Below are positions 1 through 10,865 of a stretch of 64,000 nt of DNA, one piece after another. Under the pieces are notes generated by a model, which saw only the letters and a program-made list of their open reading frames with translations, did no database searches and was not told the DNA's origin. Origin of the DNA: Cepaea nemoralis (lineage: Eukaryota; Mollusca; Gastropoda; Stylommatophora; Helicidae); assembly GCA_014155875.1 (NCBI GenBank), contig JACEFZ010002068.1, positions 434,001-498,000 of the forward strand, in the 5' to 3' direction. How positions within the stretch are numbered: the stretch's first letter is position 1; each line of letters starts with the position of its first letter. A program made the translations under genes and the position numbers.

Positions 1-350
1 GTGGTTTCCAGATAACCTTGTATGTTTGAATGTTGGTTCCTGGAGAAGTTTGGGCTCAACAAGGCTTTGAAATAGCCCATGACACACCACAACCTTATTT
101 GGAAGTGGTTTCTAAACAACCTTAACTGTTTGAATGTTGGTGCCTGGAGAAGGTTGGGCTCAACAAGGCTTTGAAATAGCCTGTGACACACCACAACCTT
201 ATTGGAAGTGGTTTCCCAACAACCTTGTATGTTTGAATGTTGGTGCCTGGAGAAGGTTGGATTCAAAGAGTCTTTTAAATAGCCCATGACACACCACAAC
301 TTTATTGGAAGTGGTTTCCCAACAGCCTTGTATGTTCTGGGTGAAGTCAT
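1..350. repeat. minisatellite, about 103-bp unit, just over 3 copies
   Basis: Units begin gtggtttcc at 1, 105, 208 and 311. Internal words (tgtttgaatgttggt, cacaccacaacct) recur in each. The array is cut by the left edge of the window. It lies in the intron upstream of the first visible exon. Confidence 0.9.
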
Positions 351-980
351 TTAGCTAAACAGTTTTGTTAATGCAAGCTTACAAATTCTTTTTTTAAAAC
401 TTATATTGGCAGGCCAGCATTAAAGTTTTATCATGAAGAATCAAGATCACAACACACAGGACAAGCATGTAAGTGCTTGGTCACTCCCAGCAGCTGTAAA
501 TGCTTGGTCACTCCCAGCAGAATTCAAAGTGTGTGGATTCAGATTGCCTCTGTTGTGAGGTTGTGCTGGTTAGCTGACCCACACATGTCAGAACCACACC
601 TGCATTCATTGCTACCAGTTATTTATCTCCACAATCCAATAGCTGTTCCCAATAATATTCATCAAGAGATGTGTCACCATACTCCAAGGTGTCACTTATT
701 GCCTGCAATATATCCGCTCTGTACATCTTCAATGACCCATTCCATTGATAGGTGCTTAAAGAGTATTTCAACAAGATCCAATGAAGTTTCAAATGGGCTG
801 CAGCAGGCCAAGTTTTTCTTCAGAAAATATACTATTTGTCATATATTTAAAACTGCACAATCTTGAAGAATTCAATCTTGTAGTATTCAGTATTGTAGTA
901 TTGACAATTCTTTTGCTTGATGATGCAAAGTGAAATGTATGCTTTGAATATTCACAATGTAAATAATTTTCTCATTTCAG
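351..980. other. intron sequence, nothing recognised
   Basis: Short duplication of cttggtcactcccagcag near 475-520. A possible exon-like segment at 413-468 was tested and rejected (in-frame stop). I see no repeat family or coding signal. Confidence 0.4.
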
Positions 981-1153
981 TTTGAATTTAATTGTCAATG
1001 GAGAAGAAGTGTCCATTGCCCTGTCTCTGAATGATGGTGTGTGGCATCATGTGGTTTTGACTTGGTCTAGTTTGAGAGGGGACTGGAAAATTTACGTTGA
1101 TGGTGTACTTAAAGATCAGGGTTATAATCTGTCCACAGCCAAACCTATACCAG
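981..1153 (+). CDS. SVEP1: SVEP1-like exon a: pentraxin domain, middle part
   Basis: Acceptor ctcatttcag precedes 981; donor gtttgt follows 1153. Base 981 is the third base of a codon begun in an upstream exon (phase 2 in, phase 1 out). The 57 residues include LIVNGEE, NDGVWHHVVLTWSS and WKIYVDGVL, the core strands of a pentraxin/LamG-like fold. The family signature H-x-C-x-[ST]-W-x-[ST] is present as HVVLTWSS, with Val in place of Cys; as far as I recall vertebrate SVEP1 also lacks this Cys. The first strands of the domain must come from an exon left of the window. Confidence 0.85.
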
Positions 1154-1204
1154 GTTTGTACATGATGTTCTTTCACTTGTTTCTTGGTACAGTCGTTGCA
1201 CATT

Positions 1205-1262
1205 TACTCTCTGCTGAATTGACTGGCACCTTGCCGACTTGATAGATGATAGTCTGTAAAAT
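1205..1262 (-). repeat. small LINE C-terminal fragment
   Basis: The words ggcaccttgccg, cttgatagatgatag and tctgt match the minus-strand LINE end at 21218-21260, itself homologous to the plus-strand copy near 40230-40290. From 1263 to 1794 I recognise nothing. Confidence 0.5.
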
Positions 1263-1794
1263 GGAGGTATACTTCTACATAGCACAAAGCCTTGGTGAAT
1301 TTAGAGACCATGTGTTGCCTACTACCTTTTTCAGTCTACCTAGTTTACTCCAGAGAAATGTTAACACCAATACGTCTGGAAAAAGTCAAGCTGCAGAAGC
1401 TGCTGGATGAGCAAAGCAATGCTTTATATGTCCACCTGTCAAAGCTTCCATTATAGACCAGTTACCTACCAAGGCTTAGGGCCTGGTCTGCCCTGCCATG
1501 ACATTTAGTCTTTAGGTTGCACTTCTTCACACTAGGGTAAGGCTTGTGCCCTCCCAGTTGCGTTCCGTGCCCGAAGCCGTGGCACAATGTAGGGTGTTGA
1601 GCTTCATCATTCGGCGCTAACAATTCCTGCGGGAACATCAAGATTTAAAAATGTATGTCATGGATAGAGTAACTAATAAACATCTAGTAAATTGCTTGAT
1701 ACAAAGATCAACAGAACAGTCTTCTGAGAAAGTTAGTAAAGCACAAGATAGAGTTGATTTTTTTTGGGGTGGTGGAGGGTGTGGGTGGGTGGTG

Positions 1795-1925
1795 TTTGCT
1801 CATTTGAAACTCAAGTGTAGTCCGTACACTTCTAGTGCACTGGACTGATTTTTGCATGGGAATTAGCTTTCCTTATTACCAGTATCCCTCGCCATCAAGC
1901 AAACCCACTCCGACTTCAGAGGTAC
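1795..1925 (-). repeat. tRNA-derived SINE (family A), 5'-truncated, antisense
   Basis: The reverse complement matches the 3' half of the SINEs at 3318 and 58965: cttgatggcgaggg, aataaggaaagctaat, agtgtacggactacacttgag. The tRNA-like head is missing. Confidence 0.8.
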
Positions 1926-2460
1926 TTTAATTTATGTTCCCAAATCAAGGACAAGAAGTAAACTTTTGCAAGATGAAAAACATACTGACCAATAAAAAGA
2001 TATCAATTGAAACGAGAAAAAGAGTGTTGAAGTGCTACATAGAACCTATACTTTTGTATGGATGTGAAGCGTGGACAATAAGCAGTCAAGCTGAAAAACA
2101 GCTGATGGCTGTGGAAATGTGGTTTCTGAGGAAAATGCAAAGAATACAATGGACAGCCAGAAAAACCAATGAACAAGTCCTTCAAGAAACAAATGAAGAT
2201 CGTAAACTGATTAGAGACATTAGACGTAGATGGTCAAAATTTTTTGGGCATGTTATGAGAAGAAATGAATTGGAGAACTTGGTGACAACTGGCAAGATCG
2301 AAGGGAAGAGACCAAGGGGAAGACCAAGAAGTAAATACCTGGATGGCTTGGCCATATGGCATGGTCGAGACAGGAACACAGAGCTGATTCACGACTCTGG
2401 TGATCGAGTGAGATGGCATAACATGACCGCCCATGCTTACCGGTATGGCACATGATGGAT
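1926..2460 (+). mobile_element. RTE-like LINE, C-terminal part of reverse transcriptase ORF
   Basis: An open frame (1934-2455) encodes the region after the RT catalytic core: VLKCYIEPILLYGCEAWT, MWFLRKMQRIQWTA, FFGHVMRRNELENLVTTGKIEGK, then a basic G-R-P-R-S-K-Y-L-D-G-L segment and W-H-x-M-x-x-x-A-Y. These are the standard C-terminal motifs of many RTE-type retrotransposons. It ends in a short atgg/tgga repeat, as do the other copies in this window. The copy is 5'-truncated. Confidence 0.85.
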
Positions 2461-2860
2461 GGATGGAATGATATAACAGACTTTGTTTCAACCATTACAT
2501 AATTTATGGCAGCTCACTTTTAACTCTGTCATTCCGAAGCAATGTATGATGGTCTCTTCCCTGTAAATTGCATTCTTTGTATAGTGTGTTCTCTAACATT
2601 TGTCAGAGCAGACTTAACTGATTAATTGCCATGGGGTGATAAATCATCTTATTCAAACTTCCTGTAACTGCCATGGGCTTATAAATCAAACTATAGTTAC
2701 AATAAAAATACACTAATTTTCCCTTTATAACCCCCTTCAATTTTATATATACTACAACATGTCTGCTACTATATTAAAAAAACTTGTAAGTGATAACTGT
2801 GACACAACCCTACTTCCCATTTCCCATCATTATTTTTGTCTAGTCCAAACCTACTTGTGG
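2461..2860. other. AT-rich intron, nothing recognised
   Basis: Contains a rough duplication of attgccatggggtgataaatca / ctgccatgggcttataaatca (about 2626-2690). No motif or repeat family seen. Confidence 0.4.
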
Positions 2861-3230
2861 TTTGGCACTGAATCTGTTCAGAAATCTGGCTTCCTCCGTG
2901 CCACTTTCTTTGTGTGTTTAACCACTTTGACAGTTTGGCACTGAATCTGTTCAGAAATCTGGCTTCCTCTGTGCCACTTTCTTTGTGTGTTTAACCACTT
3001 TGAAAGTTTGGCACTGAATCTGTTCAGAAATCTGGCTTCCTCCGTGCCACTTTCTTTGTGTGTTTAACCACTTTGACAGTTTGGCACTGAATCTGTTCAG
3101 AAATCTGGCTTCCTCCGTTCCACTTTCTTTGTGTGTTTAACCACTTTGAAAGTTTGGCACTGAATCTGTTCAGAAATCTGGCTTCCTCCGTGCCACTTTC
3201 TTTGTGTGTTTAACCACTTTGAAAGTTATT
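2861..3230. repeat. minisatellite, 73-bp unit, 5 copies
   Basis: tttggcactgaatctgttca recurs every 73 bp from 2861 (next at 2934). Copies differ by only a few bases (ccgtgcc/ctgtgcc/ccgttcc). Confidence 0.93.
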
Positions 3231-3317
3231 CTGCCAAGGTTTTTCAAATTGGTTAATTCCCCACTTGGAAATCTACTGCAAAATTATCTAGGAAAGAAGG
3301 AGTAAAGAACACTTTGA

Positions 3318-3596
3318 GCTGGTCAGCATGGCCGAATGGGTAAGAACACGTGTTCTTAAACACCCAGTGTGCTGATGCCGAGGTAAGCGGTTCAACCCCT
3401 ACACCGGACAACTGAACTAAAATGTTGACCTGTCGTCCTTGACTTTGGGACATAAATTACAAGTACCTCTGAAGCTGGAGTAGGTTCGCCTGATGGCGAG
3501 GGACACTGTTAATAGGGAAAGCTAATCCACTGTCAAAATTCAGTCCATCACTACTATAAATAGTGGGTATGGACTACACTTGAGTTCAAAAAAAAA
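3318..3596 (+). repeat. tRNA-derived SINE (family A), full-length copy
   Basis: The head resembles a class II (Leu/Ser-type) tRNA: A-box-like tggccgaatggg and B-box-like ggttcaacccc about 55 bases apart. An unrelated body follows (cctgatggcgaggg, gggaaagctaat, ggactacacttgagttc), then poly(A) at 3587. A sister copy is at 58965-59262 and a truncated one at 1795-1925. Confidence 0.85.
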
Positions 3597-3599
3597 AAA

Positions 3600-3905
3600 A
3601 CACTTTGAAGTTTGTAACAGCAGTTAGATAAATTTATGATTGATGAAAGTGAATGTATTATAATTAACATCCATCAGATAGTTTTAAATGGGATTAGACA
3701 CAGTTATGATTGATTCAAGCTAGTGTATTATAATTAACTTCAATTACACAGGGATTGGACAAATGAAAGATTGATAACAGTGAGTATATTATAATTAATT
3801 TCAATCTGATGGTTTGTAACAGGTATTGGACACAGCCATGATTAATGAAAGTAAGTATATCATTATTTAGAAGTTAGAAATTATTCTATTAGAATTAATT
3901 TTAGT
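3600..3905. repeat. degenerate tandem repeat, about 70 bp, 4 copies
   Basis: Recurring atgattgatgaaagtgaa, tattataattaac and tcagatggtttgtaacag patterns at irregular spacing. It is diverged and AT-rich, in the intron before 3967. Confidence 0.65.
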
Positions 3906-3966
3906 CAGATAATGAAATGTTAATGTAACATTTTCTTTACTATTGCATGTTCTATTTAACCTCCAG

Positions 3967-4206
3967 GCAAGGGTATTTTCATAGTTGGGCAAGAACAAGA
4001 TTCCTTTGGCGGTGGTTTCAGTTCCCGTGAATCATTCTTTGGAACCCTGACTCAGCTGAATGTCTGGGATCAAGAACTGACCCTGCAGGACGTGGACAGA
4101 ATGAGGTTTAGCTGTGAGGCCTTCCACGGCAATGTGATTGCCTGGCCTAATGTCAGGTCAGCTATCAAGGGAAATCTAGGCAGCAGCTCATCAACCTTCT
4201 GCTTAG
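3967..4206 (+). CDS. SVEP1: SVEP1-like exon b: pentraxin domain C-terminal half
   Basis: Acceptor acctccag, donor gtaatt, phases 1/1. It starts GKGIFIVGQEQDSFGGGF, the typical pentraxin strand with the acidic calcium-site segment Q-E-Q-D. It continues with SFFGTLTQLNVWDQEL and ends GNVIAWPNV followed by a linker and FCL. The run from GN-x-x-AWP to the closing Cys resembles the pentraxin-to-CCP junction of SVEP1 and is the strongest single pointer to that family. The next exon supplies the first CCP. Confidence 0.88.
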
Positions 4207-4392
4207 GTAATTATGTCAGTTACATGAATATGAACAGTGAGAATAAGTGAAAAGTAACAAATCTCCTTCCACACTGTAAGTTGTATTGGGTGTATGATGT
4301 CAGCCACATATTATTAGACCAACTGGAACTCAGTGGCTGCTGGAGCCATTACTAGGCCTGCCACCTTTACTTCCCAGCAATTTGCTTGGTAT

Positions 4393-5410
4393 CCGTGTAA
4401 GGCTGGGTCAACCTGGGATCCCAGGTCAATGAACAAAGTCCCTGGTATCCATGTAAGTCTCAGTCATCCTAGGTCAATGAACAAAGTCCCTTGTATCCAT
4501 GTAAGGCTGAGTCAACCTAGGATCCCAGGTCAATGAACAAAGTCCCTGGTATCCATGTAAGTCTCAGTCATCCTAGGTCAATGAAAAAAGTCCCTTGTAT
4601 CCATGTAAGGCTGAGTCAACCTAGGATCCCAGGTCAATGAACAAAGTCCCTTGTATCCATATAAGGCTGGGTCAACCTAGGATCCCAGGTCAATGAACAA
4701 AGTCCCTGGTATCAGTGTAAGACTCAGTCAAACTAGGATCCCAGGTCAATGAACTAAGTCCCTTGTATCGATGTAAGGCTGGGTCAACCTAGGATCCCAG
4801 GTCAATGAACAAAGTCCCTTGTATCCATGTAAGGTTGCGTCAACTTAGGATCCCAGGTCAGTGAACAAAGTCCCTGGTATCCGTGTAAGTCTCAGTCAAC
4901 CTAGGATCCCAGGTCAATGAACAAAGTCACTGGTATCTGTGTAAGGCTGGGTCAACCTAGGATCCCAGGTCAATGAACAAAGTCCCTGGTATCTGTGTAA
5001 GTCTCAGTCAACCTAGGATCCCAGGTCAATGAACAAAGTCCCTCATATCCGTGTAAGGCTGAGTCAACCTAGGATCCCAGGTCAATGAACAAAGTCCCTG
5101 GTATCAGTGTAAGACTCAGTCAAACTAGGATCCCAGGTCAATGAACTAAGTCCCTTGTATCGATGTAAGGCTGGGTCAACCTAGGATCCCAGGTCAATGA
5201 ACAAAGTCCCTGGTATCCATGTAAGTCTCAGTCAACCTATGATCCCAGGTCAATGAACAAAGTCCCTCATATCCGTGTAAGGCTGGGTCAACCCAGGATC
5301 CCAGGTCAGTGATCAAAGTCCCTGGTATCCGTGTAAGGCTGGGTCAACCTAGGATCCCAGATCAATGAACAAAGTCCCTGGTATCCATGTAAGGCTCAGT
5401 CAATGAAAAC
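4393..5410. repeat. minisatellite, 52-56-bp unit, about 18 copies
   Basis: Units contain ggatcccaggtcaatgaac (with a BamHI-type site), aaagtccctggtatcc and gtaaggctgggtcaacct. Some copies lack the ggatccc block, giving the shorter period. It begins about 190 bp after the donor of exon 3967-4206. Confidence 0.93.
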
Positions 5411-5579
5411 AGTCCGTCTCAAAGAGGATTCAAACACTTGATTACCAGCTGGTACGCAAGTGTACTACAACAGCACGTCTGCAGCTCCTGAACAGACCAC
5501 TATATTTTATTGAGATTGCTCGCAATTTACACATTATTTTTAATTTTATTTCATCATTATCAAGTGCCCTTCCTGCAGG

Positions 5580-5785
5580 CGTAGGTGTTCATGTCTCTCC
5601 ATGGATCTCAGTCTTTGGTGTTCTGGATCAACTCTGCTGATGATATTTCTCCACGACACCGTCTCAGTCCATCCAGCATCATTTCTTTTAGTCTGCCTCT
5701 GCCTCTCTTCCCCTCGATCTTTCCAGTTGTCACGATGTTCTTCAATGTCTCTCTTTTCATCAATGTTATCTACCTAGTTAAAATT
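5580..5785 (-). mobile_element. RTE-like LINE C-terminal fragment, degenerate
   Basis: The reverse complement carries the same C-terminal segment as 2240-2440 (HDNWKDRGEERQRQTK-like, then MLDGLRR and LIQNTKD), closest to the copy at 24320-24775. Stops interrupt it. The stretch 5411-5579 before it contains a B-box-like gattcaaacacttg but no clear element. Confidence 0.65.
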
Positions 5786-5789
5786 AGTT

Positions 5790-6030
5790 GATTGCCCTTT
5801 TACAGGATGTTGCAATTGGCCCCAGCATTTATTGGCTGCTCGTGATTTCCCTAGGCAATATTATGTTCAATAGTTTACCATTTCTCTCTGAATGGTCAAC
5901 ACATCTTAGCTCAGAATCAATTCAAAGGTCTCTGCTTCCAAATTGTCTTCAGCTGATTTGGAACCCTTGACGTGATATGTCTTGGAACTGTGGAACTGTT
6001 TCATCTACTCCAAAGCCACAGTTGCTGACT
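5790..6030 (-). repeat. SINE family B, antisense, degenerate
   Basis: Shares ttacaggatgttgcaattggccccagc and caatagtttaccatttctctctgaa-type words with the better copies at 37510, 39525 and 44235. The tRNA-like head is not clear here. From 6031 to 6690 is AT-rich sequence where I see nothing. Confidence 0.65.
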
Positions 6031-6689
6031 AACTAACTGGTAGATATTCACTTTGTCTAATGAACACATATCTGTTTTTTAGTTATTTGTCCAGATTACA
6101 TTCTTTTGAGCAGATTTATAAATATTTTGTATATGTTCAATTTTTAAGTCTCAACTAAGAAGGCACTATTTTATCAGTTTCTGTGATTAGATGAAATATT
6201 GTTTATTCTTCAAACAGCATAATGTGTGATTGTTGTACTGTTTCTTAATCACATTTTTGTTACTGTTACTCTGCTTTAAAATGTTTATTGTACAGTTTTC
6301 ATGTGGTTTGTAGTTTTCATGTGGTTTGTAGAATGATTGTGCTCTTGATTATTTTCCAAATATTACTGTCGAGTATAATAGGAAATATATGCTAAATAAG
6401 AATTATTCTACCCATAAAAGGCCAAGTGTCTGCTGAATTTGGCTTGTTTACATAAGAAAGATGATCTAAGGGATGGTCCTGATAGAAATTGAGACTTAGA
6501 TGGAAATCGTATTGAAAAGAAGACAGGAAGTTAAGTCTTCTCTCAGAGTAATTCTAAGCTTGATACTGGGAAGACTATCTTATCCTGTGCACACCTTCCA
6601 TCCATTATTAATATTTAATTAAGCCCAAAACAACATTTTCACATTGTGAATGTGAATAATAAGGTCACAAACAATAGGTTTTTTTGTTC

Positions 6690-6912
6690 AGTAAACAAAG
6701 AGACATGATAGTCAGCTCAAAATTACCATGATAGACAGTTACAATTATAATGGGAATTTGTGTTTTGAATATGTCAGTGCAAAACATTCATTGTTTTCTG
6801 TGTAGTATGTTGAGTGACTCCTGCAGTATGCACCTTACAAGATGCAGCGAAATATGCCAGGCAGTAAACTGTGCAACCTTCTGTTTATGTCTTAATTATT
6901 CAGTATTAATTA
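6690..6912 (+). mobile_element. Penelope-like element, 3' UTR remnant
   Basis: Diverged copy of the 3' end of the element at 42149-43218: agacatgatagtcagctcaa, attaccatgatagac, ctgcagtatgcacctt, gatgcagcgaaatatgccag, gtctta(a)ttattca. No coding part is present. Confidence 0.75.
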
Positions 6913-7024
6913 AGCTCCAAAGTGGAATTTGAGTGAAGTTCTCCTTTACACATTCACTCATACAGCATACTTCCCATGAGTAACATGGGTTGAGTCCAAA
7001 AGTAACATGGGTTGAGTCCAAAAG

Positions 7025-7345
7025 TGATATCACAGCACTCTGGGCATTCTCACATGCACCCCATCCTCATCAACTACCAGTAAACAGTTCAATTACTAAT
7101 GGTACCAGTTCCAATCTGATTGTGTGTCTGTCTGGCCTTTCCTCAGAATACTGAGTGTCAGCCAGACCCTCTGGTCACTCCTTGCTGCATCATTTTCTCC
7201 AGGCAATGATGGTGCATCTGTTTTTGTTCTTAATATACAAATGATGCCCACACCTGCCTTATCATGCACCAATTTCCCATTTAGCAGTGCAAAGCCAGCG
7301 ATTTTGGCTGCGTGCTCATTTCCCATGATTAACATGGGTGAAGAG
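7025..7345 (-). mobile_element. RNase H-bearing LINE, 3' fragment, antisense
   Basis: The reverse complement reads GNEHAAKIAGFALLNGKLVHDKAGV, the diverged end of an RNase H domain (compare GNEQADRLAGSAKLGG at 26080-26140 reversed), followed by RSDQRVWLTLSILRKGQTDTQSDWN and CPECCD-like residues. Just before it (6980-7022) gtaacatgggttgagtccaaaa is duplicated. Confidence 0.75.
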
Positions 7346-8039
7346 TGGAAATAAGTGAAGACATAACATCAAATACAATAGGCAGAATGTGATTAGGAAT
7401 CAAGTAAGAGAAGTTCTTTAATTGCAGCAAATATCATTAGTCTGCTGCCATCACTGGGAAGTCCAGCAATTTGAGGCAGTAACAAGCTATGGTCTTTTGA
7501 ATTCTGCTTGTTTATTTTCACCTGTGAATTCTTGTGGGTATTTTGGACTAGGTCAATAATTTCACTTAGGAGTTCTGGTAGTTGTGTGTATATATATTTG
7601 TGTGTGTGTGCGTGCGTGTGTAGGATGGACGGGTCACGCATATTTACAAACATATATACACATTTCACTTTTTGTTGATTTATCCTTTGTATCTTTACAG
7701 CTTTCACATTTCATTTGTTATTAATCTGATACATTGCTAACTGAAACAATGGTGGTATCATGGTTAATGCACTCGCCTGCCAGCACAGTGGTCTATGTTT
7801 CAACTTCCAGCACTAACAACTCCACAGTTTATCCATTCTCATAGATTGGGTACAGAGATTTTGCTGCAAACATAAAGGCAATCGGCTAAATACTGGCTAT
7901 ATTATCTTTCTTATTCTGTGAAGTCTTTAAAACATAGAGGCCTTTTGCCAGATCTCTAATGGCTTGAATGCATAAAAACAAAGTTATGTTTCTGTTATTC
8001 TCTGTTTTTGCAATTATGTGTTAATATATACTCACACAG
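7346..8039. other. intron, mostly unassigned; tRNA-like SINE head near 7745-7815
   Basis: tggtatcatggttaatgcactcgcctgcc and tttcaacttccag resemble A and B boxes of the tRNA-derived head also seen at 51565 and 61570. A short (tg)n/(ta)n stretch sits at 7582-7622. Otherwise nothing is recognised. Confidence 0.4.
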
Positions 8040-8207
8040 AATGTCCCGTCCCTGTAAAACCAGCAAATGGAGCCGTAACCTTCACTGGCGTTACGGCAGG
8101 ATCACAAGCAGACTACCAGTGTGACTTAGGCTATACAATGGGAGGCAATCCTCAACTCAAGTGTCTAGCCACAGGAAACTGGGATGAGCAGTTTCCAGAC
8201 TGTTCGG
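8040..8207 (+). CDS. SVEP1: SVEP1-like exon c: CCP 1
   Basis: Acceptor ctcacacag, donor gtgagt, phases 1/1, so the exon is a symmetric single-module unit. It encodes one complete CCP: Cys1 in ECPVPVKPANG, Cys2 in DYQCDLGY, Cys3 in LKCLATGNW with the conserved Trp, Cys4 in PDCS. CCPs are about 60-residue beta-sandwich modules with C1-C3 and C2-C4 disulfides. It directly follows the pentraxin domain. Confidence 0.9.
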
Positions 8208-8394
8208 GTGAGTCCAGGCAGGTCTAACTTATCTTATTTGAATTGCAACATTATTTAAAGATTTATATCATGTGGACTTAATTGTACATGTGCTAAAGGG
8301 TGTAAGGCGTGTATTTGGTTTTGATATTACTAGAATTTATGATGGTATTCATTACCAACAGCGTATAAACCATATATCCATCATGTGCTATGCA

Positions 8395-8850
8395 GATAAT
8401 CATGGGCGGTCATGTTCTGCCATCTCACTCGATCACCAGAGTCGTGGATCAGCTCTGTGTTCCTGTCTCAACCATGCCACATGACCAAGCCATCTAGGTA
8501 TTTACTTCTCGGTCTTCCCCTTGGTCTCTTCCCTTCGATCATGCCAGTTGTCACCAATTTCTCCAAGTCATTTCTTCTCATAACATGCCCAAACAATTTT
8601 GATTGTCTACGTCTAATGACTCTAATCAGTTTACGATCTTCATTTCTTTCTTGAAGGACTTGTTCATTGGTTTTTCTGGCTGTCCATGGTATTCTTTGCA
8701 TTTTCCTCAGAAACCACATTTCCACAGCCATCAGCTGTTTTTCAGCTTGACTGCTTATTGTCCACGCTTCCCATCCATACAAAAGTATAGGTACTATGTA
8801 GCACTTCAACTCTCTTTTTCTCATTTTCAATTGATATCTTTTTATTATAT
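8395..8850 (-). mobile_element. RTE-like LINE C-terminal copy, antisense
   Basis: The minus-strand frame (8908-8468) encodes LKCYIVPILLYGWEAWT, MWFLRKMQRIPWTA, LFGHVMRRNDLEKLVTTG and a G-K-R-P-R-G-R-P-R segment. It is close to 1934-2455 and 13980-14250 but has one frame break near 8468. AT-rich microsatellite (ata, acat) follows at 8846-8895. Confidence 0.85.
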
Positions 8851-8894
8851 ATATATTTATTACATATACATACATACATACATACATATACACA

Positions 8895-8990
8895 TATGTT
8901 GCAATCAACTACAGCATTGTTTGCTGTTTATGACTTTCTAGGCAATTTTAGTTAATTTGGTTGCCAGTGCCAGTTAGTAAATGAGTGAAA
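8895..8990 (-). repeat. SINE family B fragment, antisense
   Basis: gttgcaatcaactacagcattgtttgctg and gactttctaggcaatttta match the central block of this SINE in reverse (compare 39545-39605). Confidence 0.5.
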
Positions 8991-9199
8991 CAATTCCTTG
9001 AAGCAATAGAGATTTGGTTTTACTGACATACAAGGTGGCTACACATGAAAACCTTAAAAGTGTGATAGAAATTACAATAAACATGCCTTTGTCTTGTAAC
9101 CTGTCAATATTGTTGTTTTAAGGATGTCATGTGTGTTAAGCACATGACATCCTGGTTCAGATGATCATGGTGAAACCATAAGGACAGTTTAAAGTTGGC

Positions 9200-9430
9200 C
9201 ACCCTACTTTTGACATGCACCAAAGAGGAGCAGCATTCCGTTATCTTTTTTTTTTTATCAGTGAAGGTGTGAAATTCATCGGCGAATGAAAGTCCAGTGT
9301 GGTGTTGAATGCTTGTCAGTCCAGCAAGTGTATGAGTGGAGTAGGGAGTTTCAAAAAGGCGTAACCTCTGTGGTAGACTGTTTACAACCAGGTCAGGCAC
9401 ACCGAATAGTGACCCCAGAGTAAATTTTTC
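9200..9430 (+). pseudogene. mariner-type transposase N-terminal remnant
   Basis: Broken frames read QRGAAFRYLFFFISEGVKFIGE, then (shifted) VYEWSREFQKGVTSVVDC, QPGQAHRIVTPE. This matches the helix-turn-helix start of mariner-like transposases (…R..IKFL…, W…F..GR.SV.D..R.GRP). An in-frame stop, frameshifts and a poly-T tract make it inactive. Confidence 0.6.
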
Positions 9431-9639
9431 TACAGGAATCCAAACACTTTATTGGCGCTGGAGGACTTGCATTGAATGCAGTGGTGACTGCATCAAAAAA
9501 TGATACATTTGCTGTTTAAGAATATATTCACCCAACAAAATACATTAAGGTTTTCATTTGAGGTCCTCTCGTATGTTGAAAATTATGTTATACCCAAAAT
9601 GACAAATCTAAATGTTTTGAAAAATGCTATGGCACAATG

Positions 9640-9915
9640 ACATCTAATTTTTTGGAGAAAAAGAAAATAGAACAAGGCAGTCAACATTTTGACCACATTT
9701 TGAGGGTAGAGAAACTGGAATATATTGTATTAAATAATAAGATAACTGGAAAAAAGCAATAGGGAAAGACAGCGATGAGAATTTCTCTGCAACTGTTCAT
9801 CATGACATGATAAGATATCAGCTCAGTAATCTGATGCATTATTTTGGAAAACAGGAACACATTATTTTGGAAAACAGGAACGCATTATTTTGGAAGGAAG
9901 GAGCACATTATTTTG
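9640..9915 (+). repeat. degenerate RTE LINE tail plus 30-bp tandem repeat
   Basis: 9690-9790 reads FDHILRVEKLEYI...NNKITGKKQ, a decayed version of the HVMRRNELENL...TGKIEGK block. From 9838 a unit containing cacattattttggaaaacagga repeats about four times. Confidence 0.55.
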
Positions 9916-10119
9916 GAAACTGAACTGTTGAGAAGCCTACACCTTTGTCAGCACTTGCAGATAAGGTGATGGTGATGTGTGCAAAATATGAATGATATGA
10001 TTGCAATCTGTTGTCCTTGATTGTTAACATGTCCTTTTCCTAATTGCATATTTGTTATGTTCTTTCATTTTGAATTGTCAAGTGTAAACATCATATATTT
10101 AACAATTTACTTTCACAAG

Positions 10120-10293
10120 CCGTCGTGTGTCGTCACCCTGGAAAAGTATCTAATGGATATGTGATTGGCAGAGACTTTAGTTACAATAAGACAATACGCA
10201 TCCAATGCAATGCAGGATATGAGCTTGATGGTTCTTCAGCCATGACCTGCGACCAATGGGGTGATTGGGATGTAGACAAACCTAGTTGTGTTG
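10120..10293 (+). CDS. SVEP1: SVEP1-like exon d: CCP 2
   Basis: Acceptor tttcacaag, donor gtatgt, phases 1/1. One complete CCP with Cys in VVCRHPGKVSNG, RIQCNAGYEL, MTCDQWGDW and PSCV. The donor region of this exon (tgtgttg|gtatgt) is repeated four times in the intron that follows (see 10283-10490). Confidence 0.9.
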
Positions 10294-10490
10294 GTATGTA
10301 CTGATCTTCACTTTCTGCATGACATTATAATTATCATTATGTTGTGTTGGTATGTGATAATCTTCACTTTCTGCATGACATTATAATTATCGTTATGTTG
10401 TGTTGGTATGTGATAATCTTCACTTTCAGCATGACATAATTATCATTATGATGTGTTGGTATGTGATAATCTTCACTTTCTACAAGATAT
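10283..10490 (+). repeat. 56-bp tandem repeat starting at the splice donor of exon 10120-10293
   Basis: tgtgttg|gtatgt occurs with GT at 10294 (the real donor), 10350, 10406 and 10459. It is followed each time by gataatcttcactttctgcatgacat and attatcattatg. Spacings are 56, 56 and 53 bp. The unit therefore includes the last exonic bases and the 5' splice site. From 10491 to 10865 nothing is recognised. Confidence 0.92.
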
Positions 10491-10865
10491 TTTTGTGAAT
10501 GTGTTGTGTTACCATGTTGTTACCTTAACTTTCTGTCAGTGTATTTGATTTGGTATCAGACTCATATCAAACCTCCCATGCTGCATAAGTGTTGTATATA
10601 TTCTTATCTGTTAATTTAATCTGTTTTGTATGTATGCGTGAGCATAGCTTAGAAGTTGTGATGACCGCCTCTGATTCAAAAGTTACTGGTTTGCTCCCAG
10701 CATGGAGCAGGAATGTTTACAGAAACATTAGTTTCACTGGTGTATGTACCCCTTATCACTTGGGTAGTGAGATTGCCTAGTCTACTTGGATAATGGTGAA
10801 AAACACTAAGTGCTGTGTGAAAACTGAAAATTTTGACATGCTTAAATTCTCAGAGAATTTGGAGA

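Noticed and set aside
413..468. Possible upstream pentraxin exon with acceptor ttggcag and donor gcat|gtaagt
   Set aside because: In the only frame that joins exon 981-1153 it contains a TGA at 434-436. The other frames do not match the required phase, and the residues do not look like pentraxin.
477..866. 129-codon open frame
   Set aside because: Starts within a short local duplication, composition is not protein-like, no motif or splice signals consistent with the gene.
3321..3400. tRNA gene (Leu/Ser-like)
   Set aside because: A and B box-like words are present, but the stem pairing is poor, and the sequence continues into a conserved SINE body ending in poly(A), with sister copies elsewhere.
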